Positions 1 through 6,239 of a stretch of 6,737 bases of DNA are shown piece by piece. Source of the stretch: Candidatus Nitrotoga sp. CP45 (GTDB lineage Bacteria; Bacteroidota; Bacteroidia; Flavobacteriales; Flavobacteriaceae); NCBI GenBank assembly GCA_943329165.2, contig CALQCV020000109.1, positions 1 through 6,737 on the forward strand, given 5' to 3'. Within the stretch, counting starts at the first letter, position 1. Each line of letters opens with the position of its first letter. The position numbers were made by a program, and so were the translations under genes. The notes below the pieces were generated by a model. The model searched no databases and was not told the origin of the DNA. It worked only from the letters and a program-made list of their open reading frames with translations.

Positions 1-5
1 AATAG

Positions 6-189
6 AACCCGTTGGGTGAAATTAACCAAAAGTAATGAATAATATCTTTTTTGATTTAAATTTAAGGTCAATTAGAACCCAAATGTCAGTCTGAGCTTGT
101 CGAAGACATTTAAAAAGATACATTTCGACAGGCTCAATGTGACAATCGATATAATATTAGCCATAAAAAATAATTACACCCAACGGGTT
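6..189. repeat. Nested palindromic intergenic element (MITE-like, tentative)
   Basis: A perfect 13-bp inverted repeat bounds this stretch: AACCCGTTGGGTG at 6-18 is the reverse complement of CACCCAACGGGTT at 177-189. Each arm is itself almost palindromic (ACCC/GGGT around a 3-nt centre). A second inverted repeat (84-144) sits inside. The 7-mer AATAGAA occurs at 1-7 and again at 191-197, overlapping or just outside the two arms. It could be a target duplication, but the left copy touches the window edge and the fit is asymmetric. No ORF lies inside, so any mobility would need an enzyme from elsewhere. It might instead be a dispersed repeat, or structured RNA at the 3' end of an unseen upstream gene. 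The inverted repeat is certain; the MITE reading is a guess. Confidence 0.5.
84..144. repeat. Imperfect hairpin repeat with GAGCTTGTCGAA core
   Basis: Arms 85-104 and 124-143 match as inverted repeats at 16 of 20 positions around a 19-nt AT-rich loop. The inner part, TGAGCTTGTCGAA against TTCGACAGGCTCA, pairs over 13 bp with one G-T wobble. The outer GTCA/TGAC pairs across a 3-nt internal loop, and T84-A144 adds one more pair. I recognise the TGAGCTTGTCGAAG core as a palindromic sequence scattered between genes in flavobacterial and other genomes. Its function is unknown. It lacks a T-run after the stem, so it is not a typical intrinsic terminator. Confidence 0.7.
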
Positions 190-231
190 AAATAGAAGTT
201 AAATAAACCTACCGAAATATAAAGTTACCAT

Positions 232-239
232 TATCTTTG
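232..239 (+). promoter_or_regulatory. Bacteroidetes -7 promoter element for the CoA-binding protein gene
   Basis: TATCTTTG matches the Bacteroidetes sigma-A -7 consensus TAnnTTTG exactly and lies 18 nt upstream of the ATG at 258. I see no good -33 TTG at the usual 17-23 bp spacing (208-214 reads CCTACCG), so only half of the promoter is convincing. Its TTG (237-239) opens the same reading frame as the gene. A TTG start there would fall inside the promoter and should be rejected. Confidence 0.6.
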
Positions 240-257
240 ACACCAAGAAATGAAATC

Positions 258-623
258 ATGAAAAACAAAAAAACAGTAGTGCTGGGAGCAACAACAAAAC
301 CAGAAAAATATGCCAACATAGCTATCAATAAGTTAGTGGAAAAAGGGCATAGTGTTTTGGCTATCGGGCAAAATGCTGGAGAAGTTGCCGGCGTAAAAAT
401 TTATACGAAACAAATTCCACTTGCGAATATTGATACCGTGACGTTGTATTTAAATCCGAAGCGTCAGGTCGACTATTATAACTACATCATTGAAACCAAA
501 CCAAAACGCGTCATCTTTAATCCAGGAACAGAAAACCCACAGTTTTATCAACTATTGCAAAGCAATGGTATTAAAGTAGAAGTAGGGTGTACGTTGGTTT
601 TATTGGCAACGAATCAGTACTAG
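258..623 (+). CDS. CoA-binding domain protein, YccU-like (CoA_binding_2 family)
   Basis: This 121-residue protein is a single Rossmann-type domain that fills the usual length of the family. It opens with a beta strand and nucleotide-binding turn (VVLGATTKPEKYA, about residues 6-18), the place where succinyl-CoA-synthetase-like CoA-binding proteins hold the CoA nucleotide. Further family signatures are NPKRQ (about 67-71), the FNPGTEN segment (about 87-93) and the closing VEVGCTLVLL (about 108-117). There is no signal peptide, so it should be cytoplasmic. Related proteins bind CoA in vitro, but their physiological role is poorly known and no reaction can be assigned. The ATG at 258 is preferred over an in-frame TTG at 237, because that TTG is part of the -7 element and the family fold begins directly after the ATG. 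It converges on the symporter gene 32 bp downstream and appears to be transcribed alone. Confidence 0.85.
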   Translation: MKNKKTVVLGATTKPEKYANIAINKLVEKGHSVLAIGQNAGEVAGVKIYTKQIPLANIDTVTLYLNPKRQVDYYNYIIETKPKRVIFNPGTENPQFYQLLQSNGIKVEVGCTLVLLATNQY

Positions 624-648
624 AATTAGGAATTAGGAATTAGGAATT
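623..648. repeat. 7-bp tandem repeat (GAATTAG)3 plus GAATT in the convergent gap
   Basis: Three exact copies of GAATTAG run from 623 to 643, followed by a partial GAATT. The array starts inside the TAG stop codon of the CoA-binding gene and ends 8 bp before the symporter stop codon, so it fills almost the whole gap between the two convergent genes. I see no GC-rich hairpin here, so nothing obvious acts as a bidirectional terminator. Tandem units this short can vary in copy number by slippage. Confidence 0.85.
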
Positions 649-655
649 TTACACT

Positions 656-2152
656 TTAATATCTCGTGTTTTCAGTCGCTGGTTTACTAATCAGCAACAA
701 TCCAAGAAAAGTAATCAATCCGTTAACGATAATTAGTTCGTTGTCGATTACATAATTACCAAAAAGTGCTGCCGAATTTTTGCTAATCAAAAAGCAAATT
801 GCTGGTGAAAGCAAGCAAATGAGAGGCACCAACTTATCGTGCACCGTTTTCGATTTCATAAACAATCCAAAAGCATACAATCCTAAAAGTGGTCCATACG
901 TATAACTTGCCACTTTAAAAATCATAGTAACTACGGACTTGTCATTGAGTGAATTGAAAATTATAATCACCATAAACATCAGCATCGAAAAGCCAACATG
1001 CACGAAATGACGTGTTCTGATAATGTTGGGTTTGTTCTGATTTTCGGTTTTATCCATTCCTAAAAAGTCGACACAAAAAGAAGTTGTTAAAGCGGTCAAA
1101 GCCGAATCGGTTGTAGCAAATGTAGCTGCGGTCAAACCCAATAAAAAGATGATAGCTGGAACAATACTTAAATGTTTAAAAGCAATTTCGGGAAACAAGT
1201 AATCGGTTCGTGCCACGCCATCAACCATTGGAATTGCCACGCCATTTTTTTCGGCATATAAGTATAATAAAGCGCCAACACTCAAAAAGAAAATATTGAT
1301 AATCACAAAAACGATAGTAAACGTGAACATGTTTTTTTGCGCTTCGCCAATGTTTGCGCAGCTTAAATTCTTTTGCATCAAATCCTGATCGAGTCCAACC
1401 ATTGCAATGGTCACAAACATTCCACCCAGAATTTGTTTTAGCACAAAGTTGCCTTTTAGATAATCTTCATAAAAAAATATTTTGGAATAATTGCTATTTT
1501 TTACCGCTTCAAAAGCTTCGATTGCCCCAAAATCCATACTATGGCAAACGAAGATTATCGTCAGGAAAACAGAGGAAACCAGAAAAAAAGTTTGCAATGT
1601 ATCTGTAATAATAATGGTTTTCAATCCACCACGATACGTGTAGGCAAATATTAATCCGAGTGAAATCATAACTGTTAAAGCAAACGGAACATCAAACGCA
1701 TCAAAGACATAGCGTTGCAAAACAATCACTACTAAATACAATCGAAAAGAAGAGCCGATTGTTCTACTTATTAGGAAAATAGTAGCGGCCGTTTTATAAC
1801 TAATAACACCCAAACGTTGTTCAATATAACTGTAAATCGATGTCAAATTCATGCGATAATATAGTGGGAGCAAGACTTTGGCAATGATTATAAAACCAAT
1901 TGCATTTCCGAGGACAAATTGGAAATATTTGAACTGCAATTCTGGATTTCCAACTTCACCTGGAACCGAAATAAAAGTCACGCCAGACAATGCTGTTCCA
2001 ATCATTCCAAAGGCGACCAAATACCATTTTGAGTTTTTATTAGCCTTGAAAAACGTATCGTTATCAGAACTTTTTTTGCTGACCAAATTGGAAATCAAAA
2101 TCAATAATCCAAAATAAATAACAATGATAATAAGAATTGTGGTTGGCGACAT
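656..2152 (-). CDS. Sodium:solute symporter (SSS/SLC5 family), substrate unknown
   Basis: This inner-membrane protein of 498 residues would use the sodium gradient to import a small solute. About 13 hydrophobic segments are visible, roughly at 4-23, 43-63, 78-98, 122-148, 157-173, 184-206, 238-260, 278-298, 328-356, 385-400, 408-430, 441-457 and 470-488, the number and length typical of the family. Family marks are GTALSGVTFISVPG (52-65) in the second helix, YRGGLKTIIITDTLQ (173-187), DQDLMQKNLSC (255-265), and the helix with AATFATTDSALTAL (342-355), where related transporters carry Na+-site hydroxyl residues. The motifs do not settle whether it carries a sugar, amino acid, sialic acid or carboxylate. 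I start it at the ATG (complement of 2150-2152). An in-frame TTG 24 bp further upstream adds a polar stretch before the first helix and overlaps a promoter-like element. It is divergent from recR and convergent with the CoA-binding gene, so probably monocistronic. Confidence 0.88.
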   Translation of the reverse strand: MSPTTILIIIVIYFGLLILISNLVSKKSSDNDTFFKANKNSKWYLVAFGMIGTALSGVTFISVPGEVGNPELQFKYFQFVLGNAIGFIIIAKVLLPLYYRMNLTSIYSYIEQRLGVISYKTAATIFLISRTIGSSFRLYLVVIVLQRYVFDAFDVPFALTVMISLGLIFAYTYRGGLKTIIITDTLQTFFLVSSVFLTIIFVCHSMDFGAIEAFEAVKNSNYSKIFFYEDYLKGNFVLKQILGGMFVTIAMVGLDQDLMQKNLSCANIGEAQKNMFTFTIVFVIINIFFLSVGALLYLYAEKNGVAIPMVDGVARTDYLFPEIAFKHLSIVPAIIFLLGLTAATFATTDSALTALTTSFCVDFLGMDKTENQNKPNIIRTRHFVHVGFSMLMFMVIIIFNSLNDKSVVTMIFKVASYTYGPLLGLYAFGLFMKSKTVHDKLVPLICLLSPAICFLISKNSAALFGNYVIDNELIIVNGLITFLGLLLISKPATENTRY

Positions 2153-2173
2153 AGGTTCGGTTTTACAGGTAGC

Positions 2174-2180
2174 CAAAATA
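2174..2180 (-). promoter_or_regulatory. Possible degenerate -7 element for the symporter gene
   Basis: Read on the minus strand this is TATTTTG, one base short of the TAnnTTTG consensus, 21 nt upstream of the preferred ATG. No clear -33 element accompanies it; the sequence further upstream is a T-run and the heptad repeats. It is the best candidate in the divergent region, but weak. Confidence 0.3.
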
Positions 2181-2186
2181 CAAAAA

Positions 2187-2258
2187 AAGATGGAAGATGG
2201 GAGATGGAAGTCAGAAGATAATTTACTTCCAACTTCCGGCTTTTAACTTCCCGCTTTT
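2187..2258. repeat. 7-bp-periodic repeats forming an inverted pair in the divergent region
   Basis: Five purine-rich heptads run from 2187 to 2221: AAGATGG, AAGATGG, GAGATGG, AAGTCAG, AAGATAA. After a 2-nt shift, pyrimidine-rich heptads follow at 2224-2258: TACTTCC, AACTTCC, GGCTTTT, AACTTCC, CGCTTTT. The last four form two 14-bp tandem copies (2231-2244 and 2245-2258) with one mismatch. The halves are partly complementary: 2199-2211 can pair with 2225-2237 with one mismatch and one G-T wobble, including a perfect 7-bp core TGGAAGT/ACTTCCA. The repeats occupy most of the 121 bp between the divergent symporter and recR genes, where both promoters must lie. Their function is unknown. Confidence 0.75.
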
Positions 2259-2261
2259 TAT

Positions 2262-2269
2262 TACTTTTG
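2262..2269 (+). promoter_or_regulatory. -7 promoter element of recR, abutting the start codon
   Basis: TACTTTTG matches TAnnTTTG exactly and ends only 4 nt before the recR ATG (2274). Initiation a few bases past the element would place the mRNA 5' end at or very near the ATG, giving no room for a normal leader. There is no TTG at the expected -33 position; 2238-2244 reads GGCTTTT, inside the tandem repeat. Confidence 0.55.
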
Positions 2270-2273
2270 CCGA

Positions 2274-2894
2274 ATGGAATTTTCTTCAAAATTGCTCGAA
2301 AAGGCAGTAAACGAAATGGCGCAATTACCCGGAATTGGCAAGCGAACTGCTTTGCGATTGGTTTTACATTTGTTGAAACAACCTTCTGAACAAACGCAGT
2401 TTTTGTCACAAGCGCTAACAACTATGCGTGAGGAAATTAAGTTTTGTACTAGTTGTCACAATATTTCTGACGTTGAAATCTGCGAAATTTGTAATAATCC
2501 CAACAGAAATCATAAAATTATTTGTGTTGTAGAAGATGTACGCGACGTTATGGCTATTGAAAACACCAATCAGTTTAAAGGAATTTATCATGTTTTAGGC
2601 GGAAAAATTTCTCCGATTGATGGCGTTGGCCCAAGTCAATTAAATATAGATTCTTTGGTTGAAAAAGTAAAATCAGGTAAAATTGAAGAGTTAATTTTTG
2701 CGCTAAGTTCAACAATGGAAGGAGATACGACGAATTTTTATATCTTCAAAAGGATTAAAGACTATTCGATAAAAACATCCACAATTGCTAGAGGAATTGC
2801 TGTTGGCGATGAATTAGAGTATGCCGATGAAGTTACATTGGGGCGAAGTATTTTGAACCGAGTACCTTTTGAAAATACCCTAAAAAATATATAA
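2274..2894 (+). CDS. recR: Recombination mediator protein RecR
   Basis: RecR works with RecO (and RecF) to load RecA onto SSB-coated single-stranded DNA at gaps, in the cytoplasm. At 206 residues it has normal full length and all expected parts in order: an N-terminal helix-hairpin-helix region with [11 protein letters not shown] (18-28), a four-cysteine zinc finger (C58, C61, C70, C73), a Toprim domain starting at [10 protein letters not shown] (82-91, acidic pair E87/D88), and the conserved C-terminal part with LSSTMEGD (144-151), [14 protein letters not shown] (172-185) and TLGRSILNR (188-196). The first ATG fits family alignments, since the segment before LPGIG has the usual length. That matters because the -7 element sits just 4 nt upstream. 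The gene is divergent from the symporter. A separate promoter follows it, so I do not place it in the polysaccharide operon. Confidence 0.97.
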   Translation: MEFSSKLLEKAVNEMAQLPGIGKRTALRLVLHLLKQPSEQTQFLSQALTTMREEIKFCTSCHNISDVEICEICNNPNRNHKIICVVEDVRDVMAIENTNQFKGIYHVLGGKISPIDGVGPSQLNIDSLVEKVKSGKIEELIFALSSTMEGDTTNFYIFKRIKDYSIKTSTIARGIAVGDELEYADEVTLGRSILNRVPFENTLKNI

Positions 2895-2916
2895 CAAAAT
2901 AATAGCGGACTACATT

Positions 2917-2946
2917 TTTGTAATTAGAATTGAAAAACTATCTTTG
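2917..2946 (+). promoter_or_regulatory. Bacteroidetes-type promoter of the polysaccharide operon
   Basis: TTTG at 2917-2920 (-33 element) is followed after 18 bp by TATCTTTG at 2939-2946 (-7 element). Both match the Bacteroidetes housekeeping consensus and the spacing lies in the usual 17-23 bp range. The wza ATG is 24 nt past the -7 element, leaving a short AT-rich leader with no Shine-Dalgarno sequence. It is the most complete promoter in the window and would drive wza, wzc and the epimerase together. I see no operator or attenuator structure around it. Confidence 0.8.
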
Positions 2947-2970
2947 TTTGCTAATTTTTTATATTAAATA

Positions 2971-3759
2971 ATGAATCAACCCAAAATATATTTACTACTG
3001 CTGTTGAGCGTTTTAGTTAGTTCCTGCATACCAAAAAAAGATTTGATTTATCTACAGGAAAATAAAAATGTTGCCAATGAGGTAGTTACTCCTTCAAATC
3101 AGAACCCTTACCGACTCCAATCAAATGATATCTTAAGTATTACTATAAAAGCTATAGATTCTAAATTAGTTGGAATATTTAATAGTTCAGAGGGGCAAAT
3201 GAGTGGAACTGCTAATGAACAAAGTTCTTATTTTACAGGTTATTCAATTGATGATCACGGCAATATAAGATTGCCAATACTTGGAGAAATGAATGTTTTA
3301 GGATTTTCTGTCGAAGAAGTTAGAATTAAAATTGAGAAGATACTTTTTGAAAAATATTTTAAACAAGAAGCGGGTATTTATGTTGTTGTGAAATTAGCTG
3401 GTTTTAAATACACCATAAATGGAGAAGTTGGTAGCACAGGAACAAAGACATTATATCAAGACAGGGTAAATATAATGGAAGCTATCGCAAATTCAGGTGA
3501 TATTTCAGTGACAGGTGACAGAAAAGATGTAAAAGTAATAAGAAGATTTCCGCATGGAAATGAAACCTTTAGTATTGATTTGACAGATGCAAATGCTGTT
3601 AATTCGCCGTGTTTTTATCTACAACCAAATGATTATATATTGGTTAATCCATTGAAACAAAAGACATGGGGAACCGGAAAAACGGGAATAGAGTCTCTAA
3701 CTACCATTATTACGCTTTTGTCATTAGTAACAACCACTTATTTGCTACTTAGAAATTAA
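2971..3759 (+). CDS. wza: Wza-like polysaccharide export lipoprotein, outer-membrane channel
   Basis: This would be the outer-membrane exit component for capsule or exopolysaccharide, working as a ring with the Wzc-type inner-membrane partner encoded next. The 262 residues begin with a lipoprotein signal peptide: a hydrophobic stretch (about 6-16) and lipobox VSSC with the lipidated cysteine at 19. The polysaccharide export domain covers roughly 46-140, with the typical YRLQSNDILSITI (47-59) and GNIRLPILGEMNVLGFSVEEV (split at 97-106 and 107-117). A soluble-ligand-binding beta-grasp-like (SLBB) part follows at about 147-227, with YTINGEVGSTG (147-157) and YLQPNDYILVNP (216-227). A last hydrophobic segment (about 242-260) could act as the C-terminal membrane-crossing helix. 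It is shorter than enterobacterial Wza (about 380 residues), consistent with fewer periplasmic domains. The wzc start lies 11 bp past the stop codon, indicating one transcript. Confidence 0.92.
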   Translation: MNQPKIYLLLLLSVLVSSCIPKKDLIYLQENKNVANEVVTPSNQNPYRLQSNDILSITIKAIDSKLVGIFNSSEGQMSGTANEQSSYFTGYSIDDHGNIRLPILGEMNVLGFSVEEVRIKIEKILFEKYFKQEAGIYVVVKLAGFKYTINGEVGSTGTKTLYQDRVNIMEAIANSGDISVTGDRKDVKVIRRFPHGNETFSIDLTDANAVNSPCFYLQPNDYILVNPLKQKTWGTGKTGIESLTTIITLLSLVTTTYLLLRN

Positions 3760-3770
3760 CACCATTTTTC

Positions 3771-6239
3771 ATGTTAGACGTAAAAGATTTTACTTTTTTT
3801 GATAAACAAAATAGCTTTGATTTCAAAAGGTTTTTAATAAAAACCTTGAGTTATTGGAAGTGGTTTGTCATAGGACTTATCATTACGTTTTCGATTGCCC
3901 ATCAAGTTAATGTAAGAAAACAAAAGATTTATGGAATAGAAAGTACTATAGCAATCAAGGAAGAAAACAATCCGTTTTTTACTTCAAATACAAGTTTAGT
4001 ATTCAACTGGGGTGGAACTTCTGATAAGGTTCAGATGATTTCTACAACACTAAAATCAAGATCGCATAATGAATTAGTGGTTGACAGGTTACAATTTTAT
4101 ATTGACTATTTTAAACAAACAAAATATTTTTTACAAGATGTTTATGGTCAGATTCCATTTAAAGTAACCATAGATAAAAATAAAAACCAATTATTTAACC
4201 AGTTTATAAAAGTAAAAATGGTTTCTAATAATTCGTATCAAATCACTATTCCTTTTCAAGCTAATACCACTGAAGTTATTAGTTATATTGACAATAAAAC
4301 ATCAATAATCCCAATTGACAATCAAGAATTTAAAGGTATCTATAAAGTAGGTGAAGTAGTTAATTTGCCATTTCTTCATTGGAAATTAGAGTTGTCAAAT
4401 TTTGAAGAAAGTAACTTTAATGAAGAAATATTAGTTAGGTTCAACTCGTTTGACAATTCGGTTTCGTCTTCTATGGGTATCAACGTAGTTATTGATGAGA
4501 AAGCGGGTTCCATTCTAAAAATAGGTGTTCAAGGAACAAATAAAAACAAAATGGTTGATTTTATTAATACCACAGTGGATGTATTAATTCAAAGACAATT
4601 AGCTAATAAAAATAAATTTGCGGAAAACACTATAAGTTTCATTGACAGAACATTGTCAGATATGGAAGGCAAGCTGAAAGAGTCTGGAGATGAATTAAAA
4701 GATTTTGGTAAAAATAACAACATAATTGATATTGAGGCTGGTGGCACAAACTATCGAGATCAATTACTAGATTATGATGCCAAAAAAGAATTAGTAGAAA
4801 GAAAAATAGCGTATTTAAATTCACTAGGAAAATATCTAAATGAAAGTGTTGACTTTTCAAAATTACCCGCGCCAACTATTGCCGGAATTGAAGAACCCAA
4901 CATCAATACCAATGTTGCTAAAATAATTTCATTATCAATACAACGTTCTGAGTTAGCGTACTCAGTAAAAGGGGCGTTCTCCTATGAAAGATTAGATAAT
5001 GAAATACAGTCGGTAAAAAAAGTATTGCTTGAAAACCAATCTACATACAGAAGTTCTTTAATGTCTGACTTAAATTTTGCCAATCAAAAAATAGCCAAAA
5101 TTGAAAGCGAGATTAGCCAACTTCCAGAGAACAAACAGGAATGGTTGAAACTATCCAGAAAGTATAATTTAAGCGATAATATTTACAATACATTTTTACA
5201 AAAAAGAAGCGAAGCATCTATTGTAATGGCTGCGAACTTATCGGATATTCAATTTATTGACCCTGCCAAAGATGTCGGTGGTGGATTATTAGGTCCAAAA
5301 ACGGATGTAAACTATGTATTGGCTTTCTTCATTGGATTATTAGTCCCACTAGTATTGGTTTTTTTCATTTTCTTTATTAGTAATTCAGTTCAAAACATTG
5401 AAGATATTTCTGCTCAAACCCAATTGCCACTTATCGGCATAGTTGGGGTTAAACATACTGATAGTAATTTGTCAGTGTATGAAAGACCAAAATCGGCCCT
5501 TTCTGAATCATTCAGAGCCATTCGGTCCTCGTTGCAATTCCTATACAAAAAGCAAAGCATTGACGGTTCTAAAACACTTATGTTGACATCCTCTGTCAGT
5601 GGTGAAGGAAAAACATTTTGTTCAATAAATATTGCGACTGTGTTTGCACTTAGTGAAAAGAAGACTATAATTCTGGGGTTGGATTTAAGAAAACCAAAAA
5701 TCTTTGATGATTTTAATATCAAAAATGAATTCGGCGTAGTCAACGTTTTAATAGGACAAAATTCATTAGATGAAGTGATACAACATACGCATATTCCTTT
5801 TCTTGACGTAATAACTTCAGGACCAATTCCACCCAATCCTTCTGAGTTAATACTTGGTGATTCGATGAAAGAAATGATGGAACAATTAAAGAAAAAGTAT
5901 GATTACATTATTCTCGATACGCCACCTGTTGGGTTAGTTTCCGATGCATTAGAGTTATCTCAATTTTGTGATGTTACCTTATATGTTATACGTCAGAATT
6001 TCACCAAAAAAGAAATGCTGACATTATTAAATAACAGAACCAAACGTGGCGAACTTATGAATGTCAGTATCATTTTTAATGGCTATGAAAATAAGGCTAA
6101 ATATGGCGTTGGCTCCGGCTACGGATATGGTTATGGCTATGGGTATGGAAGTGGGTATCATGAAGAGGAAGAACCAACAGCATTTTTTGCTAAATGGAAA
6201 TATCAAATAATGAAAAAATTCACAAATGTTAGAAAGTAA
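3771..6239 (+). CDS. wzc: Wzc-like polysaccharide copolymerase with BY-type tyrosine kinase
   Basis: This inner-membrane protein (822 residues) would regulate chain length and export of a surface polysaccharide through autophosphorylation of its tyrosine-rich tail. TM1 is near 29-45, followed by a large Wzz-type periplasmic region (about 47-512) with coiled-coil-like helices near 285-350 and 405-480, and TM2 near 515-537. The cytoplasmic kinase starts with the oligomerisation motif ExxRxxR (E579, R582, R585). Walker A is SGEGKT (610-615, K614), Walker A' is LGLDLRKP (635-642, D638) and Walker B is IILDTPP (713-719, D716). The first Asp normally found in Walker A' is Gly636. Tyrosines 778, 784, 786, 788, 790, 792 and 796 form a Gly-Tyr cluster, followed by HEEEE and a basic end. 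Kinase and copolymerase are fused, as in proteobacterial Wzc rather than split Gram-positive pairs. No Wzb-type phosphatase gene is visible in the window. The stop codon overlaps the start of the epimerase gene. Confidence 0.94.
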   Translation: MLDVKDFTFFDKQNSFDFKRFLIKTLSYWKWFVIGLIITFSIAHQVNVRKQKIYGIESTIAIKEENNPFFTSNTSLVFNWGGTSDKVQMISTTLKSRSHNELVVDRLQFYIDYFKQTKYFLQDVYGQIPFKVTIDKNKNQLFNQFIKVKMVSNNSYQITIPFQANTTEVISYIDNKTSIIPIDNQEFKGIYKVGEVVNLPFLHWKLELSNFEESNFNEEILVRFNSFDNSVSSSMGINVVIDEKAGSILKIGVQGTNKNKMVDFINTTVDVLIQRQLANKNKFAENTISFIDRTLSDMEGKLKESGDELKDFGKNNNIIDIEAGGTNYRDQLLDYDAKKELVERKIAYLNSLGKYLNESVDFSKLPAPTIAGIEEPNINTNVAKIISLSIQRSELAYSVKGAFSYERLDNEIQSVKKVLLENQSTYRSSLMSDLNFANQKIAKIESEISQLPENKQEWLKLSRKYNLSDNIYNTFLQKRSEASIVMAANLSDIQFIDPAKDVGGGLLGPKTDVNYVLAFFIGLLVPLVLVFFIFFISNSVQNIEDISAQTQLPLIGIVGVKHTDSNLSVYERPKSALSESFRAIRSSLQFLYKKQSIDGSKTLMLTSSVSGEGKTFCSINIATVFALSEKKTIILGLDLRKPKIFDDFNIKNEFGVVNVLIGQNSLDEVIQHTHIPFLDVITSGPIPPNPSELILGDSMKEMMEQLKKKYDYIILDTPPVGLVSDALELSQFCDVTLYVIRQNFTKKEMLTLLNNRTKRGELMNVSIIFNGYENKAKYGVGSGYGYGYGYGYGSGYHEEEEPTAFFAKWKYQIMKKFTNVRK
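6117..6158 (+). repeat. Degenerate hexamer repeat encoding the Gly-Tyr tail of Wzc
   Basis: Glycine-tyrosine dipeptides (residues 783-792), then GSGY, are encoded by hexamers of the form GGNTAY. Glycine codons GGC, GGA, GGT and GGG are all used and the tyrosine codon varies, so the DNA repeat is imperfect. This suggests that selection acts on the peptide and makes slippage-driven length change unlikely in the present sequence. Confidence 0.8.

Noticed and set aside
84..144. Intrinsic terminator of an upstream gene
   Set aside because: The stem is strong but no T-run follows it on either strand, and the core matches a dispersed palindrome.
237..257. TTG start of the CoA-binding protein, adding 7 residues
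   Set aside because: The TTG belongs to the -7 element TATCTTTG; the ATG at 258 directly precedes the conserved fold.
1..257. CRISPR array or tRNA in the left non-coding region
   Set aside because: There are no regularly spaced direct repeats with spacers and no cloverleaf; the structure consists of inverted repeats.
2153..2176. TTG start of the symporter, adding 8 residues
   Set aside because: It adds a polar stretch before the first helix and overlaps a promoter-like element; the ATG at 2152 gives a normal N-terminus.
2101..2421. Reading frame on the minus strand across the start of recR
   Set aside because: It overlaps well-supported recR and the symporter N-terminus, includes translated repeat DNA, and has no recognisable domain.
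2911..2922. Possible terminator hairpin after recR (TACA/TGTA)
   Set aside because: The stem is only 4 bp and AT-rich, and the segment is better explained as carrying the -33 element of the next promoter.
5414..5836. 140-residue reading frame antisense to the wzc kinase region
   Set aside because: It is a shadow of strongly conserved kinase coding sequence, with no family features of its own.
6117..6158. Phase-variable repeat in wzc
   Set aside because: The units are 6 bp, so copy changes keep the frame, and synonymous variation among them makes slippage unlikely.
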